DNA of 64,000 nucleotides from Streptomyces lienomycini (GCF_027947595.1 NZ_CP116257.1:7066001-7130000), one strand, 5' to 3'; positions 48,144 to 57,861 are shown, counted from the first letter of the stretch. Notes: generated by a model not told the origin, from the letters alone. Program-made: numbers and translations.

Positions 48144-49529
48144 CTACTTGCCCTTGGCGAGGAAGGACAGCAGGTCCTGACGGCTCACCACACCGGTCGG
48201 CTTGCCCTCGACGAGGACGATCGCCGCGTCGGCACCGCCGAGCACCGACATGAGGTCGGCGACCGGCTCGCCGGAGCCGACCTGGGGCAGCGGGGCGGAC
48301 ATGTGCTTCTCCAGCGGGTCCTCCAGCGAGGCCCGCTGGGCGAACAGGGCGTTCAGCAGCTCGCGTTCCACGACCGAGCCGACGACCTCGGCGGCCATGA
48401 CGTCCGGGTGACCGGCGCCGGGCTTGACGATCGGCATCTGCGAGACGCCGTACTCGCGCAGCACCTCGATGGCCTCGCCGACGGTCTCGTCCGGGTGCAT
48501 GTGGACGAGGGAGGGGATGTGGCCGCCCTCCTTGTGGTTGAGGACCTCGGCGACGCGGGCGCTGGGACCGGCGTCCTCCAGGAAGCCGTAGTCGGCCATC
48601 CACTCGTCGTTGAAGATCTTGCTGAGGTAGCCGCGCCCGCTGTCCGGGAGCAGGACGACCACCACGTCGTCCTCGCCGAGCCGCGCCGCCACCTCGAGCG
48701 CCGCGACGACCGCCATGCCGCAGGAGCCGCCCACCAGCAGGCCCTCCTCCTTGGCGAGGCGGCGGGTCATCTGGAAGGAGTCCTTGTCGGAGACGGCGAC
48801 GATCTCGTCCGCGACCTCGCGGTCGTACGCCGTCGGCCAGAAGTCCTCGCCGACGCCCTCGACCAGGTACGGGCGTCCGGAGCCGCCGGAGTAGACGGAG
48901 CCCTCGGGGTCGGCGCCGATCACCTTCACCGCGCCGTCACTGGCGTCCTTCAGGTACCGGCCGGTGCCCGAGATGGTGCCGCCGGTGCCGACGCCCGCCA
49001 CGAAGTGGGTGATCTTCCCCGCGGTCTGCTCCCACAGCTCGGGGCCCGTGGAGTGGTAGTGGGAGAGCGGGTTGTTCGGGTTGGAGTACTGGTCCGGCTT
49101 CCAGGCGCCCGGCGTCTCGCGGACCAGCCGGTCGGAGACGTTGTAGTAGGAGTCGGGGTGCTCGGGGTCGACCGCGGTCGGGCAGACGACGACCTCGGCA
49201 CCGTAGGCGCGCAGCACGTTGATCTTGTCGGTGGACACCTTGTCAGGGCAGACGAAGATGCACTTGTAGCCCTTCTGCTGGGCCACGATGGCCAGGCCCA
49301 CGCCCGTGTTGCCGCTGGTCGGCTCGACGATCGTGCCGCCCGGCCGCAGCTCTCCGCTCTTCTCCGCGGCCTCGATCATGCGCAGGGCGATGCGGTCCTT
49401 CACCGAGCCGCCCGGGTTGAAGTACTCCACCTTGGCCAGGACGGTCGCCCTGATGCCCTTGGTCACGCTGTTGAGCCGCACCAGCGGGGTGTTGCCGACG
49501 AGGCTGATCATCGAGTCGTGGAATTGCAC
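48144..49529 (-). CDS. cbs: Cystathionine beta-synthase
   Basis: The 461-residue PLP enzyme condenses serine with homocysteine to cystathionine in reverse transsulfuration. PLP binds K44 in NPGGSVKDRIAL; PTSGNTGVGLAI and GVGTGGTISGTG follow. Two CBS domains occupy about 338-461 (KHMSAPLPQVGSGEPVADLM is in the second). The GTG start at 49527-49529 (VQFHDSMISLVGNTPL) follows CCGGAG and matches the usual length. A cysteine dioxygenase at the other end of the window could consume the cysteine produced, but no close link exists. Confidence 0.93.
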   Translation of the reverse strand: MQFHDSMISLVGNTPLVRLNSVTKGIRATVLAKVEYFNPGGSVKDRIALRMIEAAEKSGELRPGGTIVEPTSGNTGVGLAIVAQQKGYKCIFVCPDKVSTDKINVLRAYGAEVVVCPTAVDPEHPDSYYNVSDRLVRETPGAWKPDQYSNPNNPLSHYHSTGPELWEQTAGKITHFVAGVGTGGTISGTGRYLKDASDGAVKVIGADPEGSVYSGGSGRPYLVEGVGEDFWPTAYDREVADEIVAVSDKDSFQMTRRLAKEEGLLVGGSCGMAVVAALEVAARLGEDDVVVVLLPDSGRGYLSKIFNDEWMADYGFLEDAGPSARVAEVLNHKEGGHIPSLVHMHPDETVGEAIEVLREYGVSQMPIVKPGAGHPDVMAAEVVGSVVERELLNALFAQRASLEDPLEKHMSAPLPQVGSGEPVADLMSVLGGADAAIVLVEGKPTGVVSRQDLLSFLAKGK

Positions 49530-49696
49530 CGTGGTCTCCGGATGCCGCAAAGGAATGGTCGATATCGGTCCCGCCAGCCTATGGCCTGCCGACCCGCCCG
49601 TGCCCCGTGACGGTCGTTCACCCTGCGTTGAGATTGGGCGACCGTCCGTACGGGGCAAGGAGTGGGTGTACGGGTCGAAGGAGGTGGCGGCTACGC

Positions 49697-50737
49697 ATGA
49701 CGAGCATGTCGAGGGCGAGGGTGGCCAGGCGGATCGCGGCGGGCGCGGCGTACGGCGGCGGTGGCATCGGGCTGGCGGGTGCGGCGGCGGTCGGTCTGGT
49801 GGTGGCGGAGGTGCAGTTGGCCAGACGCCGGGTGGGCGTCGGCACTCCCGGCCGGGTGCCGAACGCGCAGGGGTTGTACGGCGGCACCCTGCCCACGGCC
49901 GGTGAGCCGCCGCTGCGGTTGATGATGCTGGGCGACTCCACGGCCGCCGGGCAGGGAGTCCACCGGGCCGGGCAGACGCCGGGCGCGCTGCTGGCGTCGG
50001 GGCTCGCGGCGGTGGCGGAGCGGCCGGTGCGGCTGACGTCGGTCGCGCTGCCGGGAGCGTGCTCGGACGACCTGGACCGGCAGGTGACGGTGGCGCTCGC
50101 GGATCCGGGCCGGGTGCCCGACATCTGCGTGATCATGGTCGGCGCCAACGACGTCACCCACCGGATGCCCGCGACCCGCTCGGTGCGGCACCTGTCCGGG
50201 GCGGTACGGCGGCTGCGCACGGCCGGTGCGGAGGTGGTGGTCGGCACCTGCCCGGACCTGGGCACGATCGAGCGGGTGCGGCAACCGCTGCGCTGGCTGG
50301 CCCGGCGGGCCTCGCGGCAACTGGCGGCGGCGCAGACCATCGGCGTCGTCGAGCAGGGCGGGCGCACGGTGTCGCTGGGCGACCTGCTGGGTCCCGAGTT
50401 CGCGCAGAACCCGCGGGAGCTGTTCGGCCCCGACAACTACCACCCCTCCGCGGAGGGGTACGCCACGGCCGCGATGGCGGTACTGCCGTCGGTGTGTGCC
50501 GCGCTCGGCCTGTGGCCGGCCGAGGAGGAGCACCCGGACGCGCTGCGCCGCGAGGGCTTCCTGCCGGTGGCGCGTGCGGCGGCGGAGGCGGCGTCGGAGG
50601 CGGGTACGGAGGTCGCTGCCGCGATGCCCACGGGGCCGCGGGGGCCTTGGGCGCTGCTGAAGCGGAGGCGGAGGCGGCGGGTGGCAGAGGCGGAACCCTC
50701 CAGCCCGCTTGGGGGCGCCCCCTCCGGGGGAGTTTGA
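49697..50737 (+). CDS. SGNH/GDSL-family hydrolase
   Basis: The 346-residue esterase-like protein has one N-terminal hydrophobic segment (about 14-40, GGIGLAGAAAVGLVV) and the SGNH blocks: nucleophile S81 in MMLGDSTAAGQG, a Gly in block II, GANDVTHRMP in block III, and DNYHPSAEGY with the catalytic Asp/His. A C-terminal extension of about 70 residues is Arg- and Glu-rich. The final ten residues fall in a dispersed intergenic repeat, so the natural end may be recent. The start is ATG 49697; an ATG three codons later is also in frame. Confidence 0.82.
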   Translation: MTSMSRARVARRIAAGAAYGGGGIGLAGAAAVGLVVAEVQLARRRVGVGTPGRVPNAQGLYGGTLPTAGEPPLRLMMLGDSTAAGQGVHRAGQTPGALLASGLAAVAERPVRLTSVALPGACSDDLDRQVTVALADPGRVPDICVIMVGANDVTHRMPATRSVRHLSGAVRRLRTAGAEVVVGTCPDLGTIERVRQPLRWLARRASRQLAAAQTIGVVEQGGRTVSLGDLLGPEFAQNPRELFGPDNYHPSAEGYATAAMAVLPSVCAALGLWPAEEEHPDALRREGFLPVARAAAEAASEAGTEVAAAMPTGPRGPWALLKRRRRRRVAEAEPSSPLGGAPSGGV

Positions 50738-50790
50738 GGACGAGGCCGTCCAGGCCGAAGGGGGCTGGGGGCACAGCCTCCGGGTACGCC
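50708..50790. repeat. Dispersed Streptomyces-type intergenic repeat
   Basis: The stretch GGGGGCGCCCCCTCC, then GAGTTTGAGGACGAGG, then GGGGGCTGGGGGCAC resembles palindromic elements I know from many streptomycete intergenic regions. Here it overlaps the 3' end of the SGNH hydrolase gene. Confidence 0.55.
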
Positions 50791-50959
50791 CGCCACAGCC
50801 CCCGGCACGGAGACACCGTCCGACCGCCGGAGGCAAAAGCAAGCGCTTAGACAGTTGCGGCCCATGTCACATGCCCATAGCCGTGACCCGGGCCATACGG
50901 CCGGGTAACTTCCCAACCAGCCCTGCCCGTGCCCACACCGTCTCGCCACTGGAGCCGTG

Positions 50960-52180
50960 ATGCCCGAAGCCGTGATCGTCTCTGCCGCCCGTTCCCCCAT
51001 CGGCCGCGCCTTCAAGGGCTCCCTGAAGGACCTGCGCCCCGACGACCTGGCCGCCACGATCATCCAGGCGGCCCTCGCGAAGGTCCCCGGGCTGGACCCG
51101 CGGGAGATCGACGACCTGATGCTCGGCTGCGGTCTGCCCGGCGGCGAGCAGGGCAACAACCTCGGCCGGATCGTCGCCGTCGAGATGGGCATGGACCACC
51201 TGCCGGGCTGCACGATCACCCGGTACTGCTCCTCGTCCCTGCAGACCTCCCGCATGGCCCTGCACGCCATCAAGGCCGGTGAGGGCGACGTCTTCGTCTC
51301 GGCCGGCGTCGAGATGGTCTCCCGGTTCGCCAAGGGCAACTCCGACAGCCTCCCGGACACCCGCAACCCGCTGTTCGCCGAGGCCGAGGCCCGCACCGCC
51401 GAGGTCGCCCAGCAGGAGGGCACCACCTGGCACGACCCGCGCGAGGACGGCCTCGTCCCCGACCCGTACATCGCGATGGGCCAGACCGCCGAGAACCTCG
51501 CCCGCGCCAAGGGCATCACCCGCCAGGACATGGACGAGTTCGGTGTCCGGTCCCAGAACCTCGCCGAGGAGGCCATCAAGAACGGCTTCTGGGAGCGCGA
51601 GATCACCCCGGTCACGCTGCCCGACGGCACGGTCGTCGCCAAGGACGACGGCCCGCGCGCCGGGGTCACCCTGGAGGGCGTGCAGGGCCTCAAGCCCGTC
51701 TTCCGCCCCGACGGCCTGGTCACCGCGGGCAACTGCTGTCCGCTCAACGACGGCGCCGCAGCCCTCGTGATCATGAGCGACACCAAGGCCCGCGAGCTGG
51801 GTCTGACCCCGCTGGCCCGCATCGTCTCCACCGGCGTCTCCGGGCTCTCCCCCGAGATCATGGGCCTCGGTCCGGTCGAGGCCAGCAAGCAGGCCCTGTC
51901 CCGCGCCGGGCTGGGCGTCGGCGACATCGACCTGGTCGAGATCAACGAGGCGTTCGCCGCGCAGGTCATCCCCTCCTACCGCGACCTCGGCATCCCGCTG
52001 GAGAAGCTGAACGTCAACGGCGGCGCCATCGCCGTCGGCCACCCCTTCGGCATGACCGGCGCCCGCATCACCGGCACGCTGATCAACTCCCTCCAGTGGC
52101 ACGACAAGCAGTTCGGTCTGGAGACGATGTGCGTCGGCGGCGGCCAGGGCATGGCCATGGTCATCGAGCGCCTGAGCTGA
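50960..52180 (+). CDS. Acetyl-CoA C-acyltransferase (thiolase)
   Basis: The 406-residue thiolase cleaves or forms beta-ketoacyl-CoA. It has the acylated C90 in [20 protein letters not shown], the catalytic His in [10 protein letters not shown] and the second Cys in [10 protein letters not shown]. The ATG at 50960 is preceded by GTG in the same frame (50957); both follow GGAGCC. It stands alone in its transcription unit, ended by a strong terminator. FadA-type degradation is more likely than ketone synthesis, but both are possible. Confidence 0.92.
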   Translation: MPEAVIVSAARSPIGRAFKGSLKDLRPDDLAATIIQAALAKVPGLDPREIDDLMLGCGLPGGEQGNNLGRIVAVEMGMDHLPGCTITRYCSSSLQTSRMALHAIKAGEGDVFVSAGVEMVSRFAKGNSDSLPDTRNPLFAEAEARTAEVAQQEGTTWHDPREDGLVPDPYIAMGQTAENLARAKGITRQDMDEFGVRSQNLAEEAIKNGFWEREITPVTLPDGTVVAKDDGPRAGVTLEGVQGLKPVFRPDGLVTAGNCCPLNDGAAALVIMSDTKARELGLTPLARIVSTGVSGLSPEIMGLGPVEASKQALSRAGLGVGDIDLVEINEAFAAQVIPSYRDLGIPLEKLNVNGGAIAVGHPFGMTGARITGTLINSLQWHDKQFGLETMCVGGGQGMAMVIERLS

Positions 52181-52240
52181 CCCCCGCCGAGGACCGCTGA
52201 GGGACCGTCAGTAGCGCCTCGCGGACCCAGCGTGACACCG

Positions 52241-52281
52241 CGGCCCGGAACCCTGTTGCCCACAGGGTTCTGGGCCGTTTT
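52241..52281 (+). terminator. Rho-independent terminator of the thiolase gene
   Basis: A 16-bp stem (52241-52256 with 52262-52277, one G-T wobble) with loop TGCCC is followed by TTTT (52278-52281), which is unusual here and gives a classical form. Between it and the next start (52475) there is no gene. Confidence 0.9.
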
Positions 52282-52474
52282 GTGACCCAAACTCCCCCAG
52301 GATGTGACCTACCTCTCCCGCACCCCTGATTTACGCAGGTCAGGCCGGTCCCGCCCGCACCTTCCGGGTCCAAAGTCCTGTCCGTTTCGTGACGTTACGC
52401 ACTGACAGGCGGTTAGTCCTCCCTTCAAGCTGATGTAGGAAGTCGGGGGTCGACTTTGAACCGGGAGTACGTCA

Positions 52475-53284
52475 GTGAGCGCCATGCCGATCGCCCTGCT
52501 GCTCACCACGGCCGCCACCGGCGCCGTGGGCGTCGCCGTCCTGCGCAGCATCCTGGTGCTGCGCCGGCAGGTGACCTCCCTGCGCGCCGAGCTGGCCGAG
52601 AGCCGGGCCAGCGCCGTGCGGGGCCGGGTGCCCGCCGCCCGCACCACCGCCGACGCCGAGGAGATACGCGCCGCCGTCGCGGAGGCGCTCGCCGAGGAGC
52701 GCGAGCGGGAACTCGCCGAGGCGCGGGCCTTCTGGGCCGCCCAGGAGACCCGGGACGCGTCCGACGCGCCCCTGCTGCTCGGCCTGTCCGACAGTGAGCT
52801 GTTCCTGCCCCGCCAGGCCGACCTCGTGGGCCTGGAGCCCGTGACCGAGCCGGTCGCGGACACCGACGAGCCGTCCTCGCAGGAGGCGGGCCACACCGGC
52901 CCCAGGGACTCCGCCGAGCTGGCCGCCGCCCGCCGCAGGCACCCCTCGCACCCGGACTTCGTGCCGAACCCGTCCCCGGCCGTGAACGACCACGACCGCA
53001 CGGTGGCGGCCCTGGAGGAGCTGGCGGAGTCGAGCGTCGCGCTGGCGGACGTCCGTCCGGGCCCCCTGGGCACGCTCGACGTGTACGTCTTCGCCGACGG
53101 CACCACCCTGTGCATGACCCCGGGCCACCGCGAGACCGCGGAGCGCCTGGCCGCCGCACTCGGCGCGGGGCAGACGCCGTACCTCCTCGGCGGCTCCGGG
53201 ATCTCCGGCGCCTACACACTGACCTTCGCCTGCGGCGAGGAGAACGTGTACATACTGGCCGACCGCGTCATCGCGTCCTTGTAG
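52475..53284 (+). CDS. Hypothetical membrane-anchored protein with coiled coil
   Basis: The 269-residue protein has an N-terminal hydrophobic anchor (IALLLTTAATGAVGVAVL), a charged heptad-like region (about 30-90, LRRQVTSLRAELAESRAS and EERERELAEARAF), an acidic middle, and a compact C-terminal domain (about 175-269, VADGTTLCMTPGHRETAERLA is its centre). No family is recognised. The GTG start at 52475 and an ATG three codons later are both possible; GGGAG precedes them. Confidence 0.65.
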   Translation: MSAMPIALLLTTAATGAVGVAVLRSILVLRRQVTSLRAELAESRASAVRGRVPAARTTADAEEIRAAVAEALAEERERELAEARAFWAAQETRDASDAPLLLGLSDSELFLPRQADLVGLEPVTEPVADTDEPSSQEAGHTGPRDSAELAAARRRHPSHPDFVPNPSPAVNDHDRTVAALEELAESSVALADVRPGPLGTLDVYVFADGTTLCMTPGHRETAERLAAALGAGQTPYLLGGSGISGAYTLTFACGEENVYILADRVIASL

Positions 53285-53311
53285 CCGCTCGCGCGGGCGC
53301 CCCGCGCCGGG

Positions 53312-53623
53312 TCACACACCGGCCCGTTTGCGGGCCTCCTCCACCAGCGCCACCGCCTCCTCCACCTGGCCCTCGTCCTCCAGTACGAGGGCCAGGTCGT
53401 GTGCGGCGACGGCGATCTGGTCGGCGGCGGCGAACATGCCCGCGTCCGGCATCTCCCGGGGCTCGGCCCCGGGTTCCTCCACGAGCTGGGCACGCCGGGC
53501 CAACTCCCTGGCCAGCCCCAGCGCCTCGGCGGCGGCGCCGCGTTGCAGCCTGCTCTGCGGGGCGGCCCGCAGCCGGTCGGCGAAGTCGTCCACGGCACGG
53601 GTCAAAGGCGAAGTATCAACCAC
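53312..53623 (-). CDS. Small hypothetical alpha-helical protein
   Basis: This 103-residue protein is rich in Ala, Glu and Arg (AAAEALGLARELARRAQLV, AAHDLALVLEDEGQVEEAV) and probably folds as a helical bundle, with a weak resemblance to tetratricopeptide helices. It starts at a GTG (53621-53623) and converges with the preceding gene. The function is unknown. Confidence 0.6.
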   Translation of the reverse strand: MVDTSPLTRAVDDFADRLRAAPQSRLQRGAAAEALGLARELARRAQLVEEPGAEPREMPDAGMFAAADQIAVAAHDLALVLEDEGQVEEAVALVEEARKRAGV

Positions 53624-53726
53624 GGCGCGAGCGTACGCGGCCGTCCGGGACTGTTGCCAACGGGCGGACGCTCGGGCACGGTGACCTGAAGGACCGGCCT
53701 ACATTCCCTTTCGCCCGGAGGCGCCG

Positions 53727-53957
53727 ATGTCCCACGTCTTCTCCGAGGAGACCCATCGCAATCTGCTCGCCCGTATCCCCCAGTGCACCGGCCGTGAGAT
53801 CTCCGACTGGCTGCGCGCCGTCGAGGACGGCCCCGCCCTCTTCCGCTTCGAGGAGAAGGTCAGCTGGCTCCGGCACGAACACGACCTCGCGTACGGCCAC
53901 GCGAAGGCGATCGTCCACGAGTACGACCTGAGAAGGGCCGCGCGCAACCTGCGGTGA
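53727..53957 (+). CDS. DUF4287 family small protein
   Basis: The 76-residue protein (MSHVFSEETHRNLLARIP ... WLRHEHDLAYGHAKAIVHEY) fits the DUF4287 family, small helical proteins of unknown role common in actinomycetes. The ribosome site CGGAGGCG is well placed. It is followed by a perfect bidirectional terminator. Confidence 0.7.
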   Translation: MSHVFSEETHRNLLARIPQCTGREISDWLRAVEDGPALFRFEEKVSWLRHEHDLAYGHAKAIVHEYDLRRAARNLR

Positions 53958-53977
53958 GCGGGCGCCGACCCACGACG

Positions 53978-54008
53978 AAGGGCCCCGGGCACGATGCCCG
54001 GGGCCCTT
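53978..54008. terminator. Perfect bidirectional terminator
   Basis: A perfect 14-bp stem (AAGGGCCCCGGGCA with its complement) has a 3-nt loop CGA and A/T ends on both sides, so it works for both convergent genes. Confidence 0.92.
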
Positions 54009-54042
54009 CACTGTTCGTACCGCGCGTACCAGTCGTCGCCGA

Positions 54043-54963
54043 CTAGTCGTTGCTGTTCAGGATCGCGATGAGCCGCAGGAACTCGAGGTAGATCCAGACC
54101 AGCGTCAGCGTGAGGCCGAAGGCCGCGAACCAGGCCTCCTCGCGCGGGGCGCCGTAGGCGAGCCCGTCCTCGACCTGCTTGAAGTCGAGGGCGAGGAAGC
54201 AGGCACCGAGGATGATGCCGACGATGCCGAAGACGACACCGAGCGCACCGCTGCGGAAGCCGAGGCCGTCGCCGCCGCCGAAGACGGCGAACAGCAGGTT
54301 CACCATCATCAGGAAGACGAAGCCGAGCGCGGCTGCCATCACGAAGCCGTAGAAGCGCCGGTTGACGCGGATCCAGCCGGCCTTGTAGGCGATCAGCACA
54401 CCGGCGAAGACCGCCATGGTGCCGATCACGGCCTGCATGGCCGCGCCGTCGGCGATGCGGTTGTCGACGACGCTGGAGACGACGCCGAGGAAGACACCCT
54501 CGAACGCCGCGTACGCCAGGATGAGCGCCGGCGCGGGCTTGCGCTTGAAGGACTGGACGAACGCCAGGATCATGCCGATCACCGCGGCACCGATACCGAT
54601 GCCGTACGAACGGTTGATGTGGGCGTCGTCCACCGGCAGCAGCGCCCACGCGAGGGCGGCCGTCACCACGAGCACGCCGAGCGTGCTGCCCGTACGGATG
54701 ACGACGTCGTCCATCGTCATCCGGCCGGTGGTGGCCGGTGCCTGCGGCGGGGCGCCGAACTGCTGGTCCTGCTGCGCGTAAGGGTTCTGCGCGTACGGGT
54801 TGCCGGCGGGCTGGGCGTACGGGTTGCCCTGGGTGCCCTGCGCGTACGGGTTGGCCTGCGTGGCGACGGCGGGTCCCCCGGCCTGCGGCGCGGCGTTGAA
54901 GCCCGCGTAGCCGTTGTCGCGGCTGAACCCCCGTCGCGAGAAGACCGGGTTTCTGCTCCTCAT
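54043..54963 (-). CDS. Bax inhibitor-1/YccA family membrane protein
   Basis: The 306-residue protein has a cytoplasmic N-terminus of about 90 residues with NPYAQ repeats (NPYAQGTQG, NPYAQPAG, NPYAQ, NPYAQQDQ), then seven hydrophobic helices (for example LGVLVVTAALAWALLP and LTLTLVWIYLEFLRLIAIL). It fits the TMBIM/YccA group, of uncertain function, some of which are pH-sensitive calcium leaks. The start ATG at 54961-54963 follows GGAGGAG. It ends in LNSND. Confidence 0.85.
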   Translation of the reverse strand: MRSRNPVFSRRGFSRDNGYAGFNAAPQAGGPAVATQANPYAQGTQGNPYAQPAGNPYAQNPYAQQDQQFGAPPQAPATTGRMTMDDVVIRTGSTLGVLVVTAALAWALLPVDDAHINRSYGIGIGAAVIGMILAFVQSFKRKPAPALILAYAAFEGVFLGVVSSVVDNRIADGAAMQAVIGTMAVFAGVLIAYKAGWIRVNRRFYGFVMAAALGFVFLMMVNLLFAVFGGGDGLGFRSGALGVVFGIVGIILGACFLALDFKQVEDGLAYGAPREEAWFAAFGLTLTLVWIYLEFLRLIAILNSND

Positions 54964-55131
54964 TTCACTCCTCCATGGCCACACGGCGCAGCCTTGGCTC
55001 AAGAGTAATAGAACGGCAAAGGAATGACCCTACTGCTTGGGGAGGATCTTTCCCTTGCCTTGCGACTCAACACGCTACGCCGATCAGTGATTCCCCTCAC
55101 GGCCGGGGCCCGGTACGCCGCCGGACCCCGC

Positions 55132-56319
55132 TCACCCGATCGGGAAACCGGTATAGCCCTCGGCGAGGTCGGTCTCGGCCGCGCGGGAGGAGGTGATCCG
55201 GTCCAGGCGGGCCCGCTGCAGCCGCTCCTCGAAGGGCGTGGCGCCGGGCGCGCTGTGCAGCATGGTCGTCATGTCGTACGAGAACCGCTCGGCCTGCCAG
55301 ACACGGCGCAGGCAGGTCGCGGAGTAGGCGTCGAGCAGGTCGTCGGAGCCGGTTTCGGTGCGGTGGGCCAGGGCCCTGGCGAAGGTCACCACGTCGCCGA
55401 CGGCGAGGTTGAGGCCCTTGGCGCCGGTGGGCGGCACGATGTGCGCGGCGTCACCGGCGAGGAAGAGGCGCCCGTGCCGCATGGGCTCGTGGACGTAGGA
55501 GCGCATCGGCGTGACCGACTTCTGGGTGAGGGGCCCGCGGTTCAGGGTCCAGCCGTCGTCGGTCTCGAAGCGGCGCTCCAGCTCGTCCCAGATCCGCTCG
55601 TCGCTCCAGTCGCCGGCGTCGGTGTCCGCGGGGACCTGGAGGTAGAGGCGGGAGACGGACGGGGAGCGCATGGACAGCAGGGCGAAGCCGCGGTCGTGGC
55701 GGGCGTAGACCAGCTCGTCGTGGGAGGGGGCGACGTCGGCGAGGATGCCGAGCCAGCCGAAGGGGTACGTCCGCTCGAAGGTGCGCCCGCCGGGGACCGC
55801 GGCCCGGGCCACGCCCCAGAAGCCGTCGCAGCCGACGACGTAGTCGCACTCCAGCACCTCCTCGGCGCCCCCGGCACCCTCCGCGCCGCCGTGCCGGAAG
55901 CGGACGCGCGGCCGGTCCGTCCCGGCCCCCTCCACGGCCAGCGCCTCCGCCTCGAACAGCAGCGGGCCGCCTTCGGTCAGCTGGAGCGCGATGAGGTCCT
56001 TGCAGACCTCGGTCTGGGCGTAGACCATGACGGACCTGCCGCCGGTGAGCGCGGGGAAGTCGACGCGGTGGCGGCGCCGGTCGAACCGCAGCTCGATGCC
56101 GTCGTGGCGCAGTCCCTCGCGGTCCATCCGCTCCCCGGCCCCGGCCGCGCGCAGTACGTCCACCGTGCCCTGCTCCAGGATTCCGGCGCGCTGCCTGCGT
56201 TCGACGTAGGCGCGGTCGCGGCTCTCCAGGACGACCGAGTCGATCCCGGCGTTGTGGAGCAGCCGGGCGAGCAGCAGTCCGGCGGGGCCGGCCCCGATGA
56301 TGCCGACGGTGGTGCGCAT
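55132..56319 (-). CDS. pobA: 4-hydroxybenzoate 3-monooxygenase
   Basis: The 395-residue flavoprotein hydroxylates 4-hydroxybenzoate to protocatechuate with NAD(P)H. It shows GIIGAGPAG (6-14), the RAGILEQGTVDVL segment typical of PobA, a DG motif in YVVGCDGFWG and the second FAD motif GDAAHIVPPTGAKGLNL. Its length is the family norm. The product would need a beta-ketoadipate pathway, which is not in the window. A palindrome about 100 bp upstream may bind a regulator. Confidence 0.9.
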   Translation of the reverse strand: MRTTVGIIGAGPAGLLLARLLHNAGIDSVVLESRDRAYVERRQRAGILEQGTVDVLRAAGAGERMDREGLRHDGIELRFDRRRHRVDFPALTGGRSVMVYAQTEVCKDLIALQLTEGGPLLFEAEALAVEGAGTDRPRVRFRHGGAEGAGGAEEVLECDYVVGCDGFWGVARAAVPGGRTFERTYPFGWLGILADVAPSHDELVYARHDRGFALLSMRSPSVSRLYLQVPADTDAGDWSDERIWDELERRFETDDGWTLNRGPLTQKSVTPMRSYVHEPMRHGRLFLAGDAAHIVPPTGAKGLNLAVGDVVTFARALAHRTETGSDDLLDAYSATCLRRVWQAERFSYDMTTMLHSAPGATPFEERLQRARLDRITSSRAAETDLAEGYTGFPIG

Positions 56320-56418
56320 CGGTCGTTCCCTTCGATCGGCGTCGTTGCCTCGCTCGGGCGTTCGCGCCGCGTCGCTCGTGCGTCGGCGTCCACGGTGTTC
56401 ATGCGAGGGGGTTCGTCT

Positions 56419-56436
56419 GGTGAAATTTCCTTCACC
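56419..56436. promoter_or_regulatory. Palindrome upstream of pobA
   Basis: GGTGAA and TTCACC form perfect 6-bp arms around ATTTCC about 100 bp upstream of the pobA start, in the 189-bp gap from the amt gene. A TTGACA on the minus strand lies farther upstream near 56472-56477. PobR- or IclR-type control is conjecture. Confidence 0.4.
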
Positions 56437-56508
56437 ATCGATGCGCCGAGTTTCGGCCCCCCGCGCGCCGCTGTCAACGGGGGGCCGGTTCTTCTCGCGG
56501 TGTGCCGC

Positions 56509-57861
56509 TCAGTCCTCCCGGCGGTCCCGCAGGAGGCGCTGGATCTCACCCAGCGTCTCCCGGTCGAGGCCCCGGTCGCCGCCCGCGAGGGCGTCCAGGC
56601 GCTCGGCGGTGCGGAAGTCGTAGGCGCGCTCCTCGTCCTGGCCCGGTACGGCGGCGTACGGCTCCTTCTCCGCGAAGCCGACGACGACGTCCACGACCTT
56701 GGCGAGGATCCAGGTCAGGACGAAGGAGAACGCGCCCACGGCGAGGATCGCGACGACCTGCTTCCAGAGCAGGGAGCCGCCGCCCCCGTAGAAGACGCCT
56801 TCCTTGCCGCTGACCGCGGAGGTGGCGAAGAAGCCGACCATGAGCAGTCCGACGAGGCCGCCCGCACCGTGCACGCCGACCACGTCCAGGGTGTCGTCGA
56901 CGTTCAGCCGGTACTTGAGGGTGACGGCGAACGCGCAGACGAAGCCCGCCACGAGTCCGGTCACCAGCGCGCCGCTGGGATCGATCTCGCCGCAGGCGGG
57001 GGTGATGGCCACCATGCCGGCCACGGCCGACGAGCCCACGCCCATCATGGTCACCCGCCGGGTCCTCCAGTACTCCACCAGCGGCCAGGTGACCATCGCG
57101 CCGGCCGCGCCGAGCTGGGTGTTGATGAAGGCCGTGGCGGCGGTGCCGCTGTCCTTGACGGCCGACCCGGCGTTGAAGGCCAGCCAGCCGAACCAGAGCA
57201 GCGCCACGCCGATCATGACGAGGGGGATGTTGTTGGGCGTCGGCTCCCTGCGCCGGAAGTCCGCGGGGCCCCTGATGACCAGGGCGGTGGCCAGCCCGGC
57301 GATGCCTGAGTTCATCTCCACCGGCAGGCCGCCGGCGAAGTCCAGCGCGCCCAGGTGCTTGGTGATCCAGCCGTGGTCCGTGTCGAAGACCCAGTGCGCG
57401 ATCGGCACGTACACGATCAGCAGCCACAGCACCGAGAAGACCAGCCAGCCCCGCATCGTGGCCCGGCCGGCGATGGATCCGCTGATCAGCGCCACCGTGA
57501 CGATGGCGAAGCCCATCTGGAAGGTGGCGTACACGTAGGTGGGGATGGACCCGGTCAGGGTGTTCGGCTCGATGCCGCGCAGGAAGGCGTGGTCGAGGTT
57601 GCCGATGAGGCCGACGCCGCCGACGTCCGGTCCGAAGGCGAGCGAGTACCCGAGGATGAACCAGAGGATGGTGACGAAGCACAGCGAGGCGAAGCTCATC
57701 TTGAGCATCACCAGGATGTGCTTGGTGCGGACCATTCCGCCGTAGAAGAACGCCAGGGCGGGGGTCATCAGCAGCACCATGGCCGCCGCGGCCAGCATCC
57801 AGGCGGTGTCGCCGGAGCTGTAGGCGGGCGGCATGGGGGCGGGCGCGGTGATCACGGGCAT
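56509..57861 (-). CDS. Ammonium transporter (Amt/Rh family)
   Basis: The 450-residue membrane protein has eleven hydrophobic helices and the Amt features ALAFFYGGMVR, the pore-region histidines in PIAHWVFDT and VVGVHGAGGLVG, and GGLPVEMNSGIAG. Its cytoplasmic tail of about 60 residues is charged. No glnK is adjacent. It follows ureD by 55 nt in the same orientation, so it is probably co-transcribed with urease and may move ammonium made from urea. The start is the ATG at 57859-57861 behind AGGAG. Confidence 0.9.
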   Translation of the reverse strand: MPVITAPAPMPPAYSSGDTAWMLAAAAMVLLMTPALAFFYGGMVRTKHILVMLKMSFASLCFVTILWFILGYSLAFGPDVGGVGLIGNLDHAFLRGIEPNTLTGSIPTYVYATFQMGFAIVTVALISGSIAGRATMRGWLVFSVLWLLIVYVPIAHWVFDTDHGWITKHLGALDFAGGLPVEMNSGIAGLATALVIRGPADFRRREPTPNNIPLVMIGVALLWFGWLAFNAGSAVKDSGTAATAFINTQLGAAGAMVTWPLVEYWRTRRVTMMGVGSSAVAGMVAITPACGEIDPSGALVTGLVAGFVCAFAVTLKYRLNVDDTLDVVGVHGAGGLVGLLMVGFFATSAVSGKEGVFYGGGGSLLWKQVVAILAVGAFSFVLTWILAKVVDVVVGFAEKEPYAAVPGQDEERAYDFRTAERLDALAGGDRGLDRETLGEIQRLLRDRRED

